64,000 nt of DNA from Amycolatopsis aidingensis (GCF_018885265.1 NZ_CP076538.1:6112001-6176000), one strand, 5' to 3'; counted from the stretch's first letter, positions 17,447 through 26,538 are shown. The notes: generated from the letters alone by a model not told the origin. Made by a program: numbers and translations.

Positions 17447-18250
17447 GTGCAACGTTCCGCAGTCCGCCCCAGTCCCCTGTTCTTCGCCATCCTCGCCGTC
17501 GCGGTCGCCGGTGCCGTGCTGCTGGTCGTGGAAAGCCCGTTCCCGACCACCGACTTCGACGGCCAGGTGTTCATCACCAGCCTCGACCATCAGGTGCTCG
17601 GCACGCTCGGGATCATCCTGCTGATCATCGGCGGCTGGGCAGCCTCGCTCACCCTGCACGAGTTCGGGCACGCGCTGGTCGCCTACCGCGGCGGGGACCA
17701 CGAGGTCGCCGCCAAGGGTTATCTCACAATGGACATTCGCCGGTACACCGATCCGGTGCTGTCCCTGGTGCTGCCGCTGCTGTTGCTGGCGATCGGTGGT
17801 ATCCCGCTGCCCGGTGGCGCGGTATGGATCAACCGGTGGGCCCTGCGCTCCCGCTCGGTGTCCTCCTGGGTGTCCCTTGCCGGGCCGCTGAGCAACCTTG
17901 CCATCGGCGCCGTGCTCACCGCCGTGGTGGCGTTGGTGCAGCTGCCGGCCGGGCTGGCGATCGGCCTGTCCTACCTGGCGCTGCTGCAGATCCTGGCCTT
18001 CGTGCTGAACATCCTGCCGGTGCCGGGACTGGACGGCTTCGGCGCGATCGAGCCCTATCTTTCCCCGCAGGCGCGGGAATTCGGCGCCAAGGCACGGCCG
18101 TGGGCACCGCTGGTGCTGTTCGCCCTGATCATCGGACTGGACCCGGTGGGGCAGGCCTTCTTCGACCTCTCCTACGCGGTGTTCGACGTCGTCGGCGGGG
18201 ACGACCGGCTGGCCGTCATCGGCGCGGAGGGCTTCCGCTTCTGGCTGTGA
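17447..18250 (+). CDS. Site-2 (M50 family) zinc metalloprotease, membrane
   Basis: This 267-residue intramembrane protease-like protein has about six hydrophobic segments. The zinc site is HEFGH with His71, Glu72 and His75, and the third ligand lies in the motif NILPVPGLDG with Asp196, both as expected for M50 enzymes. Such proteins cleave membrane-anchored anti-sigma factors or other membrane substrates; the substrate here is unknown, and no PDZ domain is present. The GTG at 17447 is preferred with GGAAGA upstream; a TTG at 17372 with GGAG upstream would add a basic N-terminal extension. It diverges from whiB2 and converges on the next gene with a 21-bp gap. Confidence 0.9.
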   Translation: MQRSAVRPSPLFFAILAVAVAGAVLLVVESPFPTTDFDGQVFITSLDHQVLGTLGIILLIIGGWAASLTLHEFGHALVAYRGGDHEVAAKGYLTMDIRRYTDPVLSLVLPLLLLAIGGIPLPGGAVWINRWALRSRSVSSWVSLAGPLSNLAIGAVLTAVVALVQLPAGLAIGLSYLALLQILAFVLNILPVPGLDGFGAIEPYLSPQAREFGAKARPWAPLVLFALIIGLDPVGQAFFDLSYAVFDVVGGDDRLAVIGAEGFRFWL

Positions 18251-18271
18251 CCGTTCGCCGGTTGCAATCCC

Positions 18272-19057
18272 TCACCGGTTCTCGCGCAGCCACCGGCGGG
18301 CCCGCTTGGCCACCCGCTTGAGCGCGGAACGCTCGCCGAAGTAGTCGGCCGCCATGCCGACCACCGGCAGCATGCCGAGGGCCTGGTGGTAGAAGCGGCC
18401 CTGCGGCCGCTTCTCCAGCTCGTCGGTGATGGACAGCAGCAGCCTGCCCAGCCGCCACAGCGTGCGCGCCGCGGCCCGCAGCGTGATCCGGCCGTGCCTG
18501 CGGGAGGACTCGGTGACCTCCTCGGTCAGCTCGCTGGTCCGCGCGTCCTCCGCGGCGGCGTCGTGCCGGGCGCCGCGGCCTGCGGCCAGCTCCGGGTCCA
18601 CCTCCCGCTCGAACAGCACCCAGGCCAGCAGCCGCACCCGGTCGCCGACCTCGGTCACCCCGTGCTCGCCCGCGATGGCGCACAGCAGCAGCCCCTGCGC
18701 GGCCGCGCCCAGCGCGTCCTGCACCGGCAGCCGGTCGGCCAGCGCCCCACCGAGGCCGGGGACGGCGGTGAGCAGCGCGGTGAACCGGCCGACCCTGTTC
18801 ACCCACCAGTGTGAGCGTTGCCCGGCGTCCATTCCGGCCCAGGCCGCGGTCCCTGGCACCCGTACCGCGGTCAGCCGGTCCAGCAGCCGCTCGCGCAGGC
18901 GGCGCCGCACCCCGGCCAGGTCGGCGTCCTCCCGCTCGGCCCTAGTGCGCAGCCCGAGCGGGTCGGACTCGCGCAGGGCGTCCAGCAGCGGGCCGGTCGC
19001 CCGCACGAACGGGCGGAGCACGCGGACCACGTGCGCGTCGGAGATCGCCTCAGCCAT
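18272..19057 (-). CDS. Conserved hypothetical protein of unknown function
   Basis: This is a 261-residue, Arg- and Ala-rich, mostly helical protein without a signal peptide. Two mildly hydrophobic stretches (AAQGLLLCAIAGEHG and YHQALGMLPVVGMAADYFGE) could be membrane-associated helices. I do not recognise the family with confidence; the C-terminal half faintly recalls EcsC-like proteins. The ATG at 19057 is chosen because GGGGAG lies six bases upstream; the longer reading lacks one. The gene overlaps the upstream small membrane-protein gene by 8 bp, and that gene overlaps mshB by 4 bp, so the three form one tightly coupled operon. Confidence 0.7.
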   Translation of the reverse strand: MAEAISDAHVVRVLRPFVRATGPLLDALRESDPLGLRTRAEREDADLAGVRRRLRERLLDRLTAVRVPGTAAWAGMDAGQRSHWWVNRVGRFTALLTAVPGLGGALADRLPVQDALGAAAQGLLLCAIAGEHGVTEVGDRVRLLAWVLFEREVDPELAAGRGARHDAAAEDARTSELTEEVTESSRRHGRITLRAAARTLWRLGRLLLSITDELEKRPQGRFYHQALGMLPVVGMAADYFGERSALKRVAKRARRWLRENR

Positions 19058-19457
19058 GCGCCGCTCCCCTGGCCGGGGAGCGGGCGAGCACCGCACCGAG
19101 GGACAGTGCGGCGGGCAGCGCCCCGGCGGCTAGCAACAGCAGCGCCCGCCAGTCCTGCAACAGCACCAGGTCGCCGCCCGGCCCGGCCAGCCCGATCCCG
19201 AACACGGTGACCAGCCACAGCACCAGCGGGACCACGGCCAGCCGCGGCGGGGCCACCCACGCGGCCGCGCGCACGAGCAGCGGGGTGGTCGCCGCCGCCA
19301 GCAGCACGGTGACCGGCACCGGCACGGCGCCCGCGGCGGGCAGGATCAGTCCGTCCAGCCGCAACGGGAGGTAGAACAGCTCCAGCACGGCCAGCAGTAC
19401 GACATCGACCAGCAGCAGCACGAACAGGCCCCACCGGTGTCCTTCCCCGCCGGTCAT
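19050..19457 (-). CDS. Small integral membrane protein next to mshB (Rv1171-like position)
   Basis: This 135-residue protein has four predicted transmembrane helices (about residues 9-28, 41-60, 70-90 and 100-125) and a short cytoplasmic tail. Nothing catalytic is visible. It starts with an ATG that overlaps the mshB stop (ATGA at 19454-19457) and overlaps the following gene by 8 bp. A small membrane protein directly after mshB is also found in mycobacteria (Rv1170-Rv1171, from memory), so the pairing looks conserved, but no function is known. Confidence 0.85.
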   Translation of the reverse strand: MTGGEGHRWGLFVLLLVDVVLLAVLELFYLPLRLDGLILPAAGAVPVPVTVLLAAATTPLLVRAAAWVAPPRLAVVPLVLWLVTVFGIGLAGPGGDLVLLQDWRALLLLAAGALPAALSLGAVLARSPARGAAHG

Positions 19458-20299
19458 GCTTGCTCCTCCGCCGCCCCGCCGAACAGGTCGGTGCGCACGC
19501 CCTCGGCAGGCCCGCGGGCCAGCGTGAAGTACTCGGCGGTCAGCAGCGGCTGGGCGATGCCATTGGAAAGGGCGTAGCAGGAGGCCGGGCTGGGCACGCT
19601 GACCTGGCTACGGTGCGCGCGCAGGGCCGCGACCTTGGCATCCAGCTGCCCCGAGACGTCCACGGTGGTGGTGACCAGCTCGTCGGCCACCGTGGCCAGC
19701 TCGCCGTCCGCGGGCACCCGGAACGGCAGCTCGCTGGCCAGCCGCAGCCCGGCCAGCCCGCGGGCCACCGCCGAGGCAGGCGAGACCACGTGGAACACCC
19801 TGCCGCCGGTGTGCCTGGTGGCGGCCATCGTGATCTCATGCGCCCGGATGTGGTCGGGGTGGCCGTAGCCGCCGTGCGCGTCGTAGCTGACCACCACCTG
19901 CGGCCGCACCTCGTGCAGGATCGCGGCGAGCTGCCCGGCCTGCTCCTCCAGCGGGCCGCGGACGAACGCCCGCGGGTGCTCGGCCGCGGGGGTGCCAGCC
20001 ATGCCGGAGTCCCGCCAGCGTCCGATGCCGCCGAGGTAGCGGTGGTCGGTCACGCCGAGTGCCGAACAGGCCGCGGCCAGTTCGCCCGCCCGATACCCGC
20101 CGAGCTGGTCGGCCGCATCAGCGCCGAGCAGCCGCAGCTCGGGCGGGATGACCTCGCCTTCCTCGCCGAGCGTGCAGGTCACCAGCGTGATCTCGGCCCC
20201 GGCGGCGGCATAACGGGCGATCGTGCCGCCGGTGGTGATACTTTCGTCGTCCGGATGCGCGTGCACCAGCAGCAGCCTGCGCGTCTCTTCGGAGATCAC
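19454..20299 (-). CDS. mshB: N-acetyl-1-D-myo-inositol-2-amino-2-deoxy-alpha-D-glucopyranoside deacetylase (MshB)
   Basis: MshB removes the acetyl group from GlcNAc-inositol, the second step of mycothiol synthesis, with a zinc ion. The 281-residue sequence has the LmbE/PIG-L deacetylase motif AHPDDE with ligands His15 and Asp18, and HPDH at 147-150 supplying the third ligand. GEEGEVIPPELRLL and GGYRAGELAAAC are typical of MshB rather than of general LmbE proteins. The GTG start at 20299 is preceded by AGGAGG, but about 14 bases away, so the exact start is uncertain. The window lacks other mycothiol genes. Confidence 0.95.
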   Translation of the reverse strand: MISEETRRLLLVHAHPDDESITTGGTIARYAAAGAEITLVTCTLGEEGEVIPPELRLLGADAADQLGGYRAGELAAACSALGVTDHRYLGGIGRWRDSGMAGTPAAEHPRAFVRGPLEEQAGQLAAILHEVRPQVVVSYDAHGGYGHPDHIRAHEITMAATRHTGGRVFHVVSPASAVARGLAGLRLASELPFRVPADGELATVADELVTTTVDVSGQLDAKVAALRAHRSQVSVPSPASCYALSNGIAQPLLTAEYFTLARGPAEGVRTDLFGGAAEEQA

Positions 20300-20408
20300 G
20301 GTCTTAGATTAATTCCTCCTTCGTGTCCACATCCCCAGGCGCCTCGGTTATCCTCGCGCGAGTCGTGCCTACCGGGCGTGACATCTGTACCCCCACGAAG
20401 GGCATCTG

Positions 20409-22181
20409 GTGAGCACTGAAGCAACAACGGCGGTGACAGCCGGCACATCCGGTTCCGTCCTTTCCATCGCGGACCTGCACATCTCGTTCTCCACCGAGGA
20501 CGGCGTCGTCGATGCGGTCAAGGGCATCGGGTTCGACGTCAAGCCCGGGGAGATCGTCGCCGTCGTCGGCGAGTCCGGATCGGGTAAGTCGGTGACCTCG
20601 ATGTCTGTGCTCGGCCTGCTGCCCAAGAGCAGCAAGGTCAACGGTGACCTCCGCCTCGAGGACCGCGAGCTGTCCGGGCTGCCGGACAAGGAACTGCGCA
20701 AGATCCGCGGCAACGACATCGCGATGATCTTCCAGGAGCCGATGACGGCGCTCAACCCGGTGTACACCGTCGGCTGGCAGATCCGCGAGGCCCTGCGGAT
20801 GCACCAGGACCTCGCCAAGTCCGCCGCCGACGCGCGGGCCATCGAGCTGCTGGACCTGGTCGGCATCCCCAACCCGGAGCAGCGCTTCCGGCAGTACCCG
20901 CACCAGCTCTCCGGCGGCCTGCGGCAGCGGGTGGTGATCGCGATGGCGATCGCCTGCGACCCGAAGGTGATCATCGCCGACGAGCCGACCACCGCGCTGG
21001 ACGTGACCGTGCAGGCGGAGATCCTGGGGCTGCTGCGCAAGCTCAGGGACACCCTGGACACCGCGATCGTGCTGATCACCCACGACATGGGAGTGGTCGC
21101 CGACCTCGCCGACCGGGTGGTCGTGATGTACCAGGGTGACATCGTGGAGCAGGCGCCGGTGCGCGAGCTGTTCGCCCGGCCGCAGCAGGAGTACACCAAG
21201 CGGCTGCTCGCCGCCGTCCCGGTGCTCGGCCAACGCCCCGAGGGCAGGCTGCTGTTCGAGGACGAGCGGATCGACAGCGCCGACGCCCAGCGCATCGCCG
21301 AGGAGATCAAGCTCGCCGACGTCGAGCTGGAGGCGCAGATCGAGGCCGGGGCACCCGCGCTGGAGATCAAGAACCTGGTGCTCGACTTCCCCGGCCGCCG
21401 CGGCCAGAAGGTCCGCGCGGTGGACGATGTGTCGCTGCACATCGACAAGGGCGAGATCCTCGGCCTTGTCGGTGAGTCCGGGTCCGGCAAGTCCACCGTC
21501 GGCCGCTGCGCCATCCGGCTGCTCGAGCCGACCGGCGGCACCGTGTCCATCGCGGGCAGGGACATCACCAAGCTGTCCACCAAGGAGCTGCGACCGCTGC
21601 GCCGGTACTTCTCCATCGTGTTCCAGGACCCGGCCTCCACCCTGGACCCGAAGATGACGATCGGCCAGTCGGTGGCCGAGCCGCTGATGCTGCACAAGAT
21701 CCTGTCCGGCAAGGAGCTGGACGACCGGGTGGCCTCGCTGCTGGACAAGGTGGAGCTGTCCGCCCGTTACCGCAACCGCTACCCGCACGAGCTCTCCGGC
21801 GGGCAGCGGCAGCGGGTGTCCATCGCGCGGGCGCTGTCGCTGAACCCGCAACTGCTGATCGCCGATGAGCCGACCTCGGCGCTGGACGTCTCGGTGCAGG
21901 CGACCGTGCTGGACCTGTTCCTGAACCTGCAGCAGACGCTGCAGTTCGCCTGCCTGTTCATCAGCCACGACCTCGCCGTGGTCGACCTGCTGGCCGACCG
22001 GGTCGCGGTGATGCAGCACGGCAAGCTGGTCGAGGTGGGCACCAGGGACGAGGTGCTGCACTCGCCGCGGGAGGACTACACCAAGCGGCTGCTGTCCGCG
22101 GCCCCGGTGGCCGACCCGGTGCTGCAGGCCGAGCGGCGCGCCGCCTGGGAGGCGGGCCGGGTCGCCCCGGTCGCCGACTGA
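20409..22181 (+). CDS. Oligopeptide/dipeptide ABC transporter, fused double ATPase subunit
   Basis: The 590-residue protein is a head-to-tail fusion of two OppD/OppF-like ATPases that together energise a peptide importer. Domain 1 (~20-275) has Walker A GESGSGKS, signature LSGGLRQR and Walker B VIIADEPTTALD. Domain 2 (~315-570) has GESGSGKST, LSGGQRQR and LLIADEPTSALD. Each half ends with the oligopeptide-transporter C-terminal region (EYTKRLLAAVP and DYTKRLLSAAP). It is convergent to the matching permease genes across a shared terminator. The GTG start at 20409 lies in the divergent gap with mshB. Confidence 0.95.
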   Translation: MSTEATTAVTAGTSGSVLSIADLHISFSTEDGVVDAVKGIGFDVKPGEIVAVVGESGSGKSVTSMSVLGLLPKSSKVNGDLRLEDRELSGLPDKELRKIRGNDIAMIFQEPMTALNPVYTVGWQIREALRMHQDLAKSAADARAIELLDLVGIPNPEQRFRQYPHQLSGGLRQRVVIAMAIACDPKVIIADEPTTALDVTVQAEILGLLRKLRDTLDTAIVLITHDMGVVADLADRVVVMYQGDIVEQAPVRELFARPQQEYTKRLLAAVPVLGQRPEGRLLFEDERIDSADAQRIAEEIKLADVELEAQIEAGAPALEIKNLVLDFPGRRGQKVRAVDDVSLHIDKGEILGLVGESGSGKSTVGRCAIRLLEPTGGTVSIAGRDITKLSTKELRPLRRYFSIVFQDPASTLDPKMTIGQSVAEPLMLHKILSGKELDDRVASLLDKVELSARYRNRYPHELSGGQRQRVSIARALSLNPQLLIADEPTSALDVSVQATVLDLFLNLQQTLQFACLFISHDLAVVDLLADRVAVMQHGKLVEVGTRDEVLHSPREDYTKRLLSAAPVADPVLQAERRAAWEAGRVAPVAD

Positions 22182-22191
22182 CCCTCCGCAG

Positions 22192-22244
22192 CCACGGCAA
22201 AAGGGCCCGGCCACCGCGATGGTGGCCGGGCCCTTTTGCCGTGG
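22192..22244. terminator. Bidirectional intrinsic terminator between convergent peptide-transporter genes
   Basis: A perfect 24-bp inverted repeat (22192-22215 with 22221-22244) has a 5-base GCGAT loop. The outer stem includes AAAAGGGCCC/GGGCCCTTTT, so each strand ends in a short T-run. It stands between the ATPase gene (plus) and the DppC-like permease gene (minus) and can serve both. Confidence 0.92.
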
Positions 22245-22264
22245 TTTCTCGCGGTCCTGCCCGG

Positions 22265-23185
22265 TCAGGCCTTCATCCGGCGCTGCCGCGGGTCGAAGGC
22301 GTCCCGCAGGCCGTCACCGATGAAGTTGATCGTCAGCGAGATCAGCACCAGCACCAGGAACGGTCCCCAGAACAACCAGGGCCGGAAGGTGAGCTGGGCG
22401 TAGTTCTCCTGGATGACCCGGCCGAGCGAGGTGTCCGGCAGCTGCACACCGAGGCCGATGAAGGACAGCGCGGCCTCCACCAGCACCGCCTGCGCCACGG
22501 CCAGGGTGGCGTTCACCGTGATGCTGCCGACCATGTTCGGCACCAGGTGCTTGAAGATCACCCGGCCGGTGCCCGCGCCCGCGGCGCGCGCGGATTCCAC
22601 GAACTCCCGCTGGGACAGCGACATCGCCTCGGCCCGGGTGATCCTGGCGATCGGCATCCAGGCGAACGCGGCCAGCACCAGGGCCACCACGTACCAGCTC
22701 CCGCTGAACACCTTCACCAGGATCGCGGCCGCCGCGATCTGCGGGACGATCAGGAACAGGTCGGTGAACCGGGAGATCGCCGAGTCGGTGAAGCCGCCGA
22801 GGTAGCCCGCGGTGGCACCGAACACCACCCCGAGCATCGTCGCGACCATGGACACCACGATCGCGATCAGCATGGAGTACTGGGTGCCGCGCAGGATCTG
22901 GGCCACCATGTCCTTGCCGACCTGCGTGGTGCCCAGCGGGTGGTCCGCGCTGGGCTGCAGGAAGCCGCCGACCGTCTCGGTGTAGCTGTACGGCCAGAAG
23001 ATCGGCAGGATGATGATGGTCAGCACGATCAGCGTCAGCAGCGCGACACTGGCCATGGCCAGCTTGTGCCGCAGGAACTTCCGCAGTACGAGCGCGCCCT
23101 GACTGCGTGGCCGTGGCGCGAGGTCGGTTTCCTGGTCTTGGCCCCCGGAACCGCCCGACTGGGCTTCCGCGAGCATCGAGTTCAT
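22265..23185 (-). CDS. Peptide ABC transporter permease (DppC/OppC type)
   Basis: This 306-residue inner-membrane subunit has six helices. The N-terminal cytoplasmic OppC-type segment (FLRHKLAMASVALLTLI) is followed by a periplasmic loop with HPLGTTQVGKDM, and the EAA-like ATPase-contact loop is EFVESARAAGAGTGRVIFKHLVPN. The ATG at 23185 starts one base after the upstream permease stop; a TTG at 23194 overlapping that gene is an alternative. The long upstream reading belongs to the DppB frame region and is rejected. It forms an operon with the DppB-like gene and shares a terminator with the convergent ATPase. Confidence 0.93.
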   Translation of the reverse strand: MNSMLAEAQSGGSGGQDQETDLAPRPRSQGALVLRKFLRHKLAMASVALLTLIVLTIIILPIFWPYSYTETVGGFLQPSADHPLGTTQVGKDMVAQILRGTQYSMLIAIVVSMVATMLGVVFGATAGYLGGFTDSAISRFTDLFLIVPQIAAAAILVKVFSGSWYVVALVLAAFAWMPIARITRAEAMSLSQREFVESARAAGAGTGRVIFKHLVPNMVGSITVNATLAVAQAVLVEAALSFIGLGVQLPDTSLGRVIQENYAQLTFRPWLFWGPFLVLVLISLTINFIGDGLRDAFDPRQRRMKA

Positions 23186-23186
23186 A

Positions 23187-24203
23187 TCAGCCAACGCGAA
23201 TCCTCGGGTCCAGGATGCCGTACACCAGGTCGGCAATCAGGTTGAACACAACTACCGTGACGGCGACCAGCACCAGCCAGCCCATCATCACGTCCGGATC
23301 GTTCTGGTTCACCGCGTTCACCAGAATCGTGCCCATACCGTTCCAGGCGAACACCCGCTCGGTGATGATCGCCCCGGTGAGCACCTGCGCGAAGTTCACC
23401 GAGAACAGCGTCGCCACCGGAATGAGGGCGTTCCGCATGGCGTGCCGGAAAATGACCCGGGAGGAGGAAACGCCCTTCGCGCGGGCGGTGCGGACGTAAT
23501 CCGAATTGAGCGTCTCGAGCATCGATGCGCGCTGGAACCGGCTGTACGCGGCGAAGCTGATCACCATGATGGAAAGGGTGGGCAGCAGGTACGCGCCGAT
23601 GTAGTCGATGATGAAGTCGCCGAACCCGTCACTGACCAGCTTCTCCGGGCTGATCGTCTTGATCCACGGGTTACCGAGCCATTCGGTGAGGCCAAGGTCG
23701 TAAACGACCGTGTTCAACTCGATCGCGTAGGTCTTCAACACGATGGCGACGCAGAAGATCGGCATCGAGAACATCAGGAACGCCAGCATGGTGGCGATGT
23801 AGTCGATGATCGAGTACTGCTTCACGGCGGCCAGCACACCGACCGCGACACCGACGACGATCGCCAGGATCTCCGCGCCGATCACCAGTTTCAGGGTGAC
23901 CTCGTATGCGCTCATCACCATCGGGAAAACCGGCTGCAGCGCGTTGCCCTGTGCGATAGAAAGGCCCCAGTCGCCGGTCAGGAAGTCGCCTAGCCAGTCG
24001 AAGTAGCGCGGGACCAGCGGCTGGTCAAGGCCGAGTTGCTGAGCGAACGCGGCGATGGTTTCCGGACTGACATCCGGTCTTGCCCGCAGATCGGCGAGCG
24101 GATCACCCGCACCGGCGACCATCAAATAAACGAAGAAGGTACCGATCAACAGGATCGGTATCGAGATCGCTACCCGCCGTAGCGTGTAGAGCACTAAGTT
24201 CAA
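23187..24203 (-). CDS. Peptide ABC transporter permease (DppB/OppB type)
   Basis: This 338-residue inner-membrane permease has six helices. It begins NLVLYTLRRVAISIPILLIG, the classic OppB first helix, and has an EAA loop DYVRTARAKGVSSSRVIFRHAMRNAL, then RVFAWNGMGTILVNAV and NLIADLVYGILDPR at the end. It pairs with the adjacent DppC-like protein to form the channel. Translation starts at TTG 24203 with GAGGAG eight bases upstream. The binding-protein gene lies 383 bp upstream on the same strand, separated by a hairpin and a repeat copy. Confidence 0.94.
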   Translation of the reverse strand: MNLVLYTLRRVAISIPILLIGTFFVYLMVAGAGDPLADLRARPDVSPETIAAFAQQLGLDQPLVPRYFDWLGDFLTGDWGLSIAQGNALQPVFPMVMSAYEVTLKLVIGAEILAIVVGVAVGVLAAVKQYSIIDYIATMLAFLMFSMPIFCVAIVLKTYAIELNTVVYDLGLTEWLGNPWIKTISPEKLVSDGFGDFIIDYIGAYLLPTLSIMVISFAAYSRFQRASMLETLNSDYVRTARAKGVSSSRVIFRHAMRNALIPVATLFSVNFAQVLTGAIITERVFAWNGMGTILVNAVNQNDPDVMMGWLVLVAVTVVVFNLIADLVYGILDPRIRVG

Positions 24204-24341
24204 CGGAATTGCTCCTCGTCCGGCATCGCCGTCTGGGTGTCAGCGGCCGCCCTTGCTCACCGTAGCGGGGGTGCCGCCACGGTCAACAGCTACCCAAGGA
24301 GGGTCGTGCACGATTCGCGCGCGACACTCATTTATCACACC

Positions 24342-24502
24342 TCAGTGCCCGTTCCTAAACTCGCGACACGGTCGGCTCGGCCGGGCTCGGACTTCGTCAG
24401 CACAGTCACCTTCGCAGGTGATTCGCCCGGCCTCGCCGCCCGTGGGCTGTCCCACGCGAGTCCTTCTACTCGCCTCGAGCGGCAACGTCCAGTTCAGGAA
24501 CA
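24342..24502 (-). repeat. Dispersed intergenic repeat, shortened copy (C), inverted relative to the 54-kb copies
   Basis: Read on the minus strand, this matches the element at 53993-54203. It begins with GTTCCTGAACTGGACGTTGC, runs through the CGGGCGGCGAGGCCGGGCGAA block and ends with GGAACGGGCACTGA. The central ~60-bp segment that contains the CGCCGCTG hairpin in the full copy is missing, as it is also in the second 54-kb copy. GTTCC/GGAAC ends are retained. The element lies between two genes of one transporter operon and disrupts neither. Confidence 0.7.
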
Positions 24503-24513
24503 AGCTCTCAAGG

Positions 24514-24560
24514 AAGGGGTCTGGAACCGGGCTGGCAGCAGCACCGGTTCCAGACCCCTT
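24514..24560. terminator. Intrinsic terminator or attenuator after the peptide-binding protein gene
   Basis: A perfect 17-bp inverted repeat (24514-24530 with 24544-24560) has a 13-base loop. It starts 27 bp after the stop of the binding-protein gene on the minus strand, followed by sparse Ts. It probably ends or trims the binding-protein transcript. Confidence 0.8.
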
Positions 24561-24586
24561 CAGCTCATCTCGATTTCACTTGGAAA

Positions 24587-26365
24587 CTAGCTGGTCCGCT
24601 CCCACTCACCGACATTCCACAGGGAACCGAAGTAACCCTGGAAGAAGACCCGGTCGATGCCACGGAAGGCCCACATCGACGGCATCTGGAAGAGCGGCAG
24701 CGAGGCCCGCTCCTCCGCGATCAGCTCGTCGGCCTTCTGGTAGCCCTCGCGCTGGGCCTCCTCGTCGGTTGCCGAGACGGCCTTGTTCATCGCCTCGTCG
24801 ATCTGCGGGTTGGACAGACCCTGGTAGTTCTGCTCGCCGCCGTTGTCCGGGGAGATGAAGATGGACGAGGACTCGGCCTTGAACGGTGCCGCGGACCAGG
24901 CGTAGATGCAGGCATCCCAGTCACCGTTGGAAAGCGGGCCGTCGAAGAAGGCCGGGTCGGTGTTGTCCGTGACCTCGATCCCGGCCTCCTTGAGCTGCGG
25001 GATCAGGATCTCGACGGTCTGGCTGCGCCGGTCGTTCTCGTTGTGCGAGATGGCGATCGACAGCCGCTTGCCGTCCTTCTGGAAGATCCCGTCGGAACCC
25101 TTGGTCCAGCCTGCGTCCTGCAGGGTCTTGGCCGCGGCCTCCGCGCCCTGCCCCGCCTTGTCGCTGTAGCGGTCCTCGTAGCCCTGCTCACCCTCGAAGT
25201 ACATGACGCTGTTCAGTACCTGAGCGTCCTGCCGGATCGGCCGGATGAGCTTGTTCAGGATCTCCTCCCGCGTGATCGCCTGGAAGAAGGCGGTCCGCAC
25301 GGCCTTGTCGGCGAAGATCCGCTCGAAGTTGAGGTCGATGTGCTCGTACGACAACTGCGGGGCCGAACCGTAGGTCACACCCTGCGAGGTGAGGTTCTTC
25401 AGCGCCTGCGCGCTGGTGGCGTCCGGCTGGGTGGAGGAGGCCACGTCGATCTCACCGTTCTGCAGCGCCGAGGCCATCTCCGTGGTCTGCGGCATGGCCC
25501 GGACCACGACCGTCTGCGGCCCGCCCTTGGCGCCGGCGAAGTCCTTGTTCCGCTCCAGGGTGACGATGCCCGCGTTGTCGTCGAACGAGGCGATCTTGTA
25601 CGGGCCGGAGGCCGGCATGATGTCCGGCTTGAAGCCCTTCCACTCCGAGGACCAGAACTCGCCGGCCGGCTTCAGCTCCTCAGCCGGGCTGTTCAGGTCG
25701 TACTGCGTGATGTCCCCGATGCCGCTCTCCTGCTCCAGCACGTGCGCGGGCAGGATCGTGGTGTTGAACAGGCCCTGGTAGTCCAGGTACGGCTCGCTGT
25801 AGGTGGTGACGAAGGTCTGGTCGTCCTTGCACTCGGCCTGCTCGATCAGCTTGTAACCGGCGGGCGACACGGCCTGGAAGGACTCGATCTTGCCACTGTT
25901 GGCGAGCCAGGCGAGGTAGAAGTCATCGCAGTCCCAAGCCTCGCCGTCCGACCACTTCACGTCCGGCTTGATCTTGTACTCGACGACCTGCGGCTCCGTC
26001 GAGGTCATCTCGACCGACTCCATCACATCGCCGTTCAGCAACACCTTGTTGTTGCCGTCGTAGATGTGCGCACCGGCGAGCACCGTGACCAGCACGTAGG
26101 TGTTGTACGACGTGTTGGTGTCCGGCGTGTTGTTGTTGTACGCCGTGAACTTCCGGTCGACGGCCACGGTGACCTTATCGCTCTCCGCGGCCTCGGCGAG
26201 CTTGAAAACGCCGTTCTCCTGCGCCTTGCCCGTGGCCATCTGTTCGATGTCCGAGCTCGCGCCGGTGTTCGGGTCGCCGCCTTCGTCACCGCCGCCGCAC
26301 GCCGTCAGCACAAGGGCGGACGCGGCGACGAGCGACAGAGCGGAGACTGCTTTGGATCTCCTCAT
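24587..26365 (-). CDS. Peptide ABC transporter substrate-binding lipoprotein (family 5)
   Basis: This 592-residue extracytoplasmic lipoprotein captures peptides for the adjacent permeases. The signal is MRRSKAVSALSLVAASALVL with lipobox LTAC, followed by a Gly/Asp linker. Family-5 features include DVKWSDGEAWDCDDFYLAW, SGPYKIASFDDNAGIVTLERN, the mid-domain REEILNKLIRP and a C-terminal LFQMPSMWAFR. The ATG at 26365 has AGGAGGG nine bases upstream. It is first in the series binding protein, DppB, DppC. A GGTCACGA...TCGTGACC inverted repeat lies about 150 bp upstream and may be an operator. Confidence 0.95.
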   Translation of the reverse strand: MRRSKAVSALSLVAASALVLTACGGGDEGGDPNTGASSDIEQMATGKAQENGVFKLAEAAESDKVTVAVDRKFTAYNNNTPDTNTSYNTYVLVTVLAGAHIYDGNNKVLLNGDVMESVEMTSTEPQVVEYKIKPDVKWSDGEAWDCDDFYLAWLANSGKIESFQAVSPAGYKLIEQAECKDDQTFVTTYSEPYLDYQGLFNTTILPAHVLEQESGIGDITQYDLNSPAEELKPAGEFWSSEWKGFKPDIMPASGPYKIASFDDNAGIVTLERNKDFAGAKGGPQTVVVRAMPQTTEMASALQNGEIDVASSTQPDATSAQALKNLTSQGVTYGSAPQLSYEHIDLNFERIFADKAVRTAFFQAITREEILNKLIRPIRQDAQVLNSVMYFEGEQGYEDRYSDKAGQGAEAAAKTLQDAGWTKGSDGIFQKDGKRLSIAISHNENDRRSQTVEILIPQLKEAGIEVTDNTDPAFFDGPLSNGDWDACIYAWSAAPFKAESSSIFISPDNGGEQNYQGLSNPQIDEAMNKAVSATDEEAQREGYQKADELIAEERASLPLFQMPSMWAFRGIDRVFFQGYFGSLWNVGEWERTS

Positions 26366-26510
26366 GTACGTGTGCCCTCCTAGCACTGGGCCCTGACGTT
26401 GGGACCATGGACCCACATTGCTCCGGATATTTTGGGCCGGAGCTTATGACACGCCAAGCGACACTCAATTGGCGCACTGCCGGTGCACGCTAGAAAGCAT
26501 CACCACTCCG

Positions 26511-26538
26511 GGTCACGACCTACGGAGGGATCGTGACC
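26511..26538. promoter_or_regulatory. Inverted repeat upstream of the peptide-transporter operon, possible operator
   Basis: GGTCACGA and TCGTGACC are perfect 8-bp arms separated by 12 bases. The site lies about 150 bp upstream of the binding-protein ATG. Its symmetry suits a dimeric regulator, but no matching consensus is recognised. Confidence 0.3.

Larger units (their letters stand above)
24204..24586. other. 383-bp gap between binding-protein and permease genes
   Basis: No gene is seen here. Reading the minus strand, it holds a hairpin just after the binding-protein stop (24514-24560), a copy of the dispersed repeat (24342-24502), and the leader of the DppB-like gene. The hairpin could reduce read-through so that the binding protein is made in excess over the permeases, a common arrangement for such importers; that is inference. 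Confidence 0.7.
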
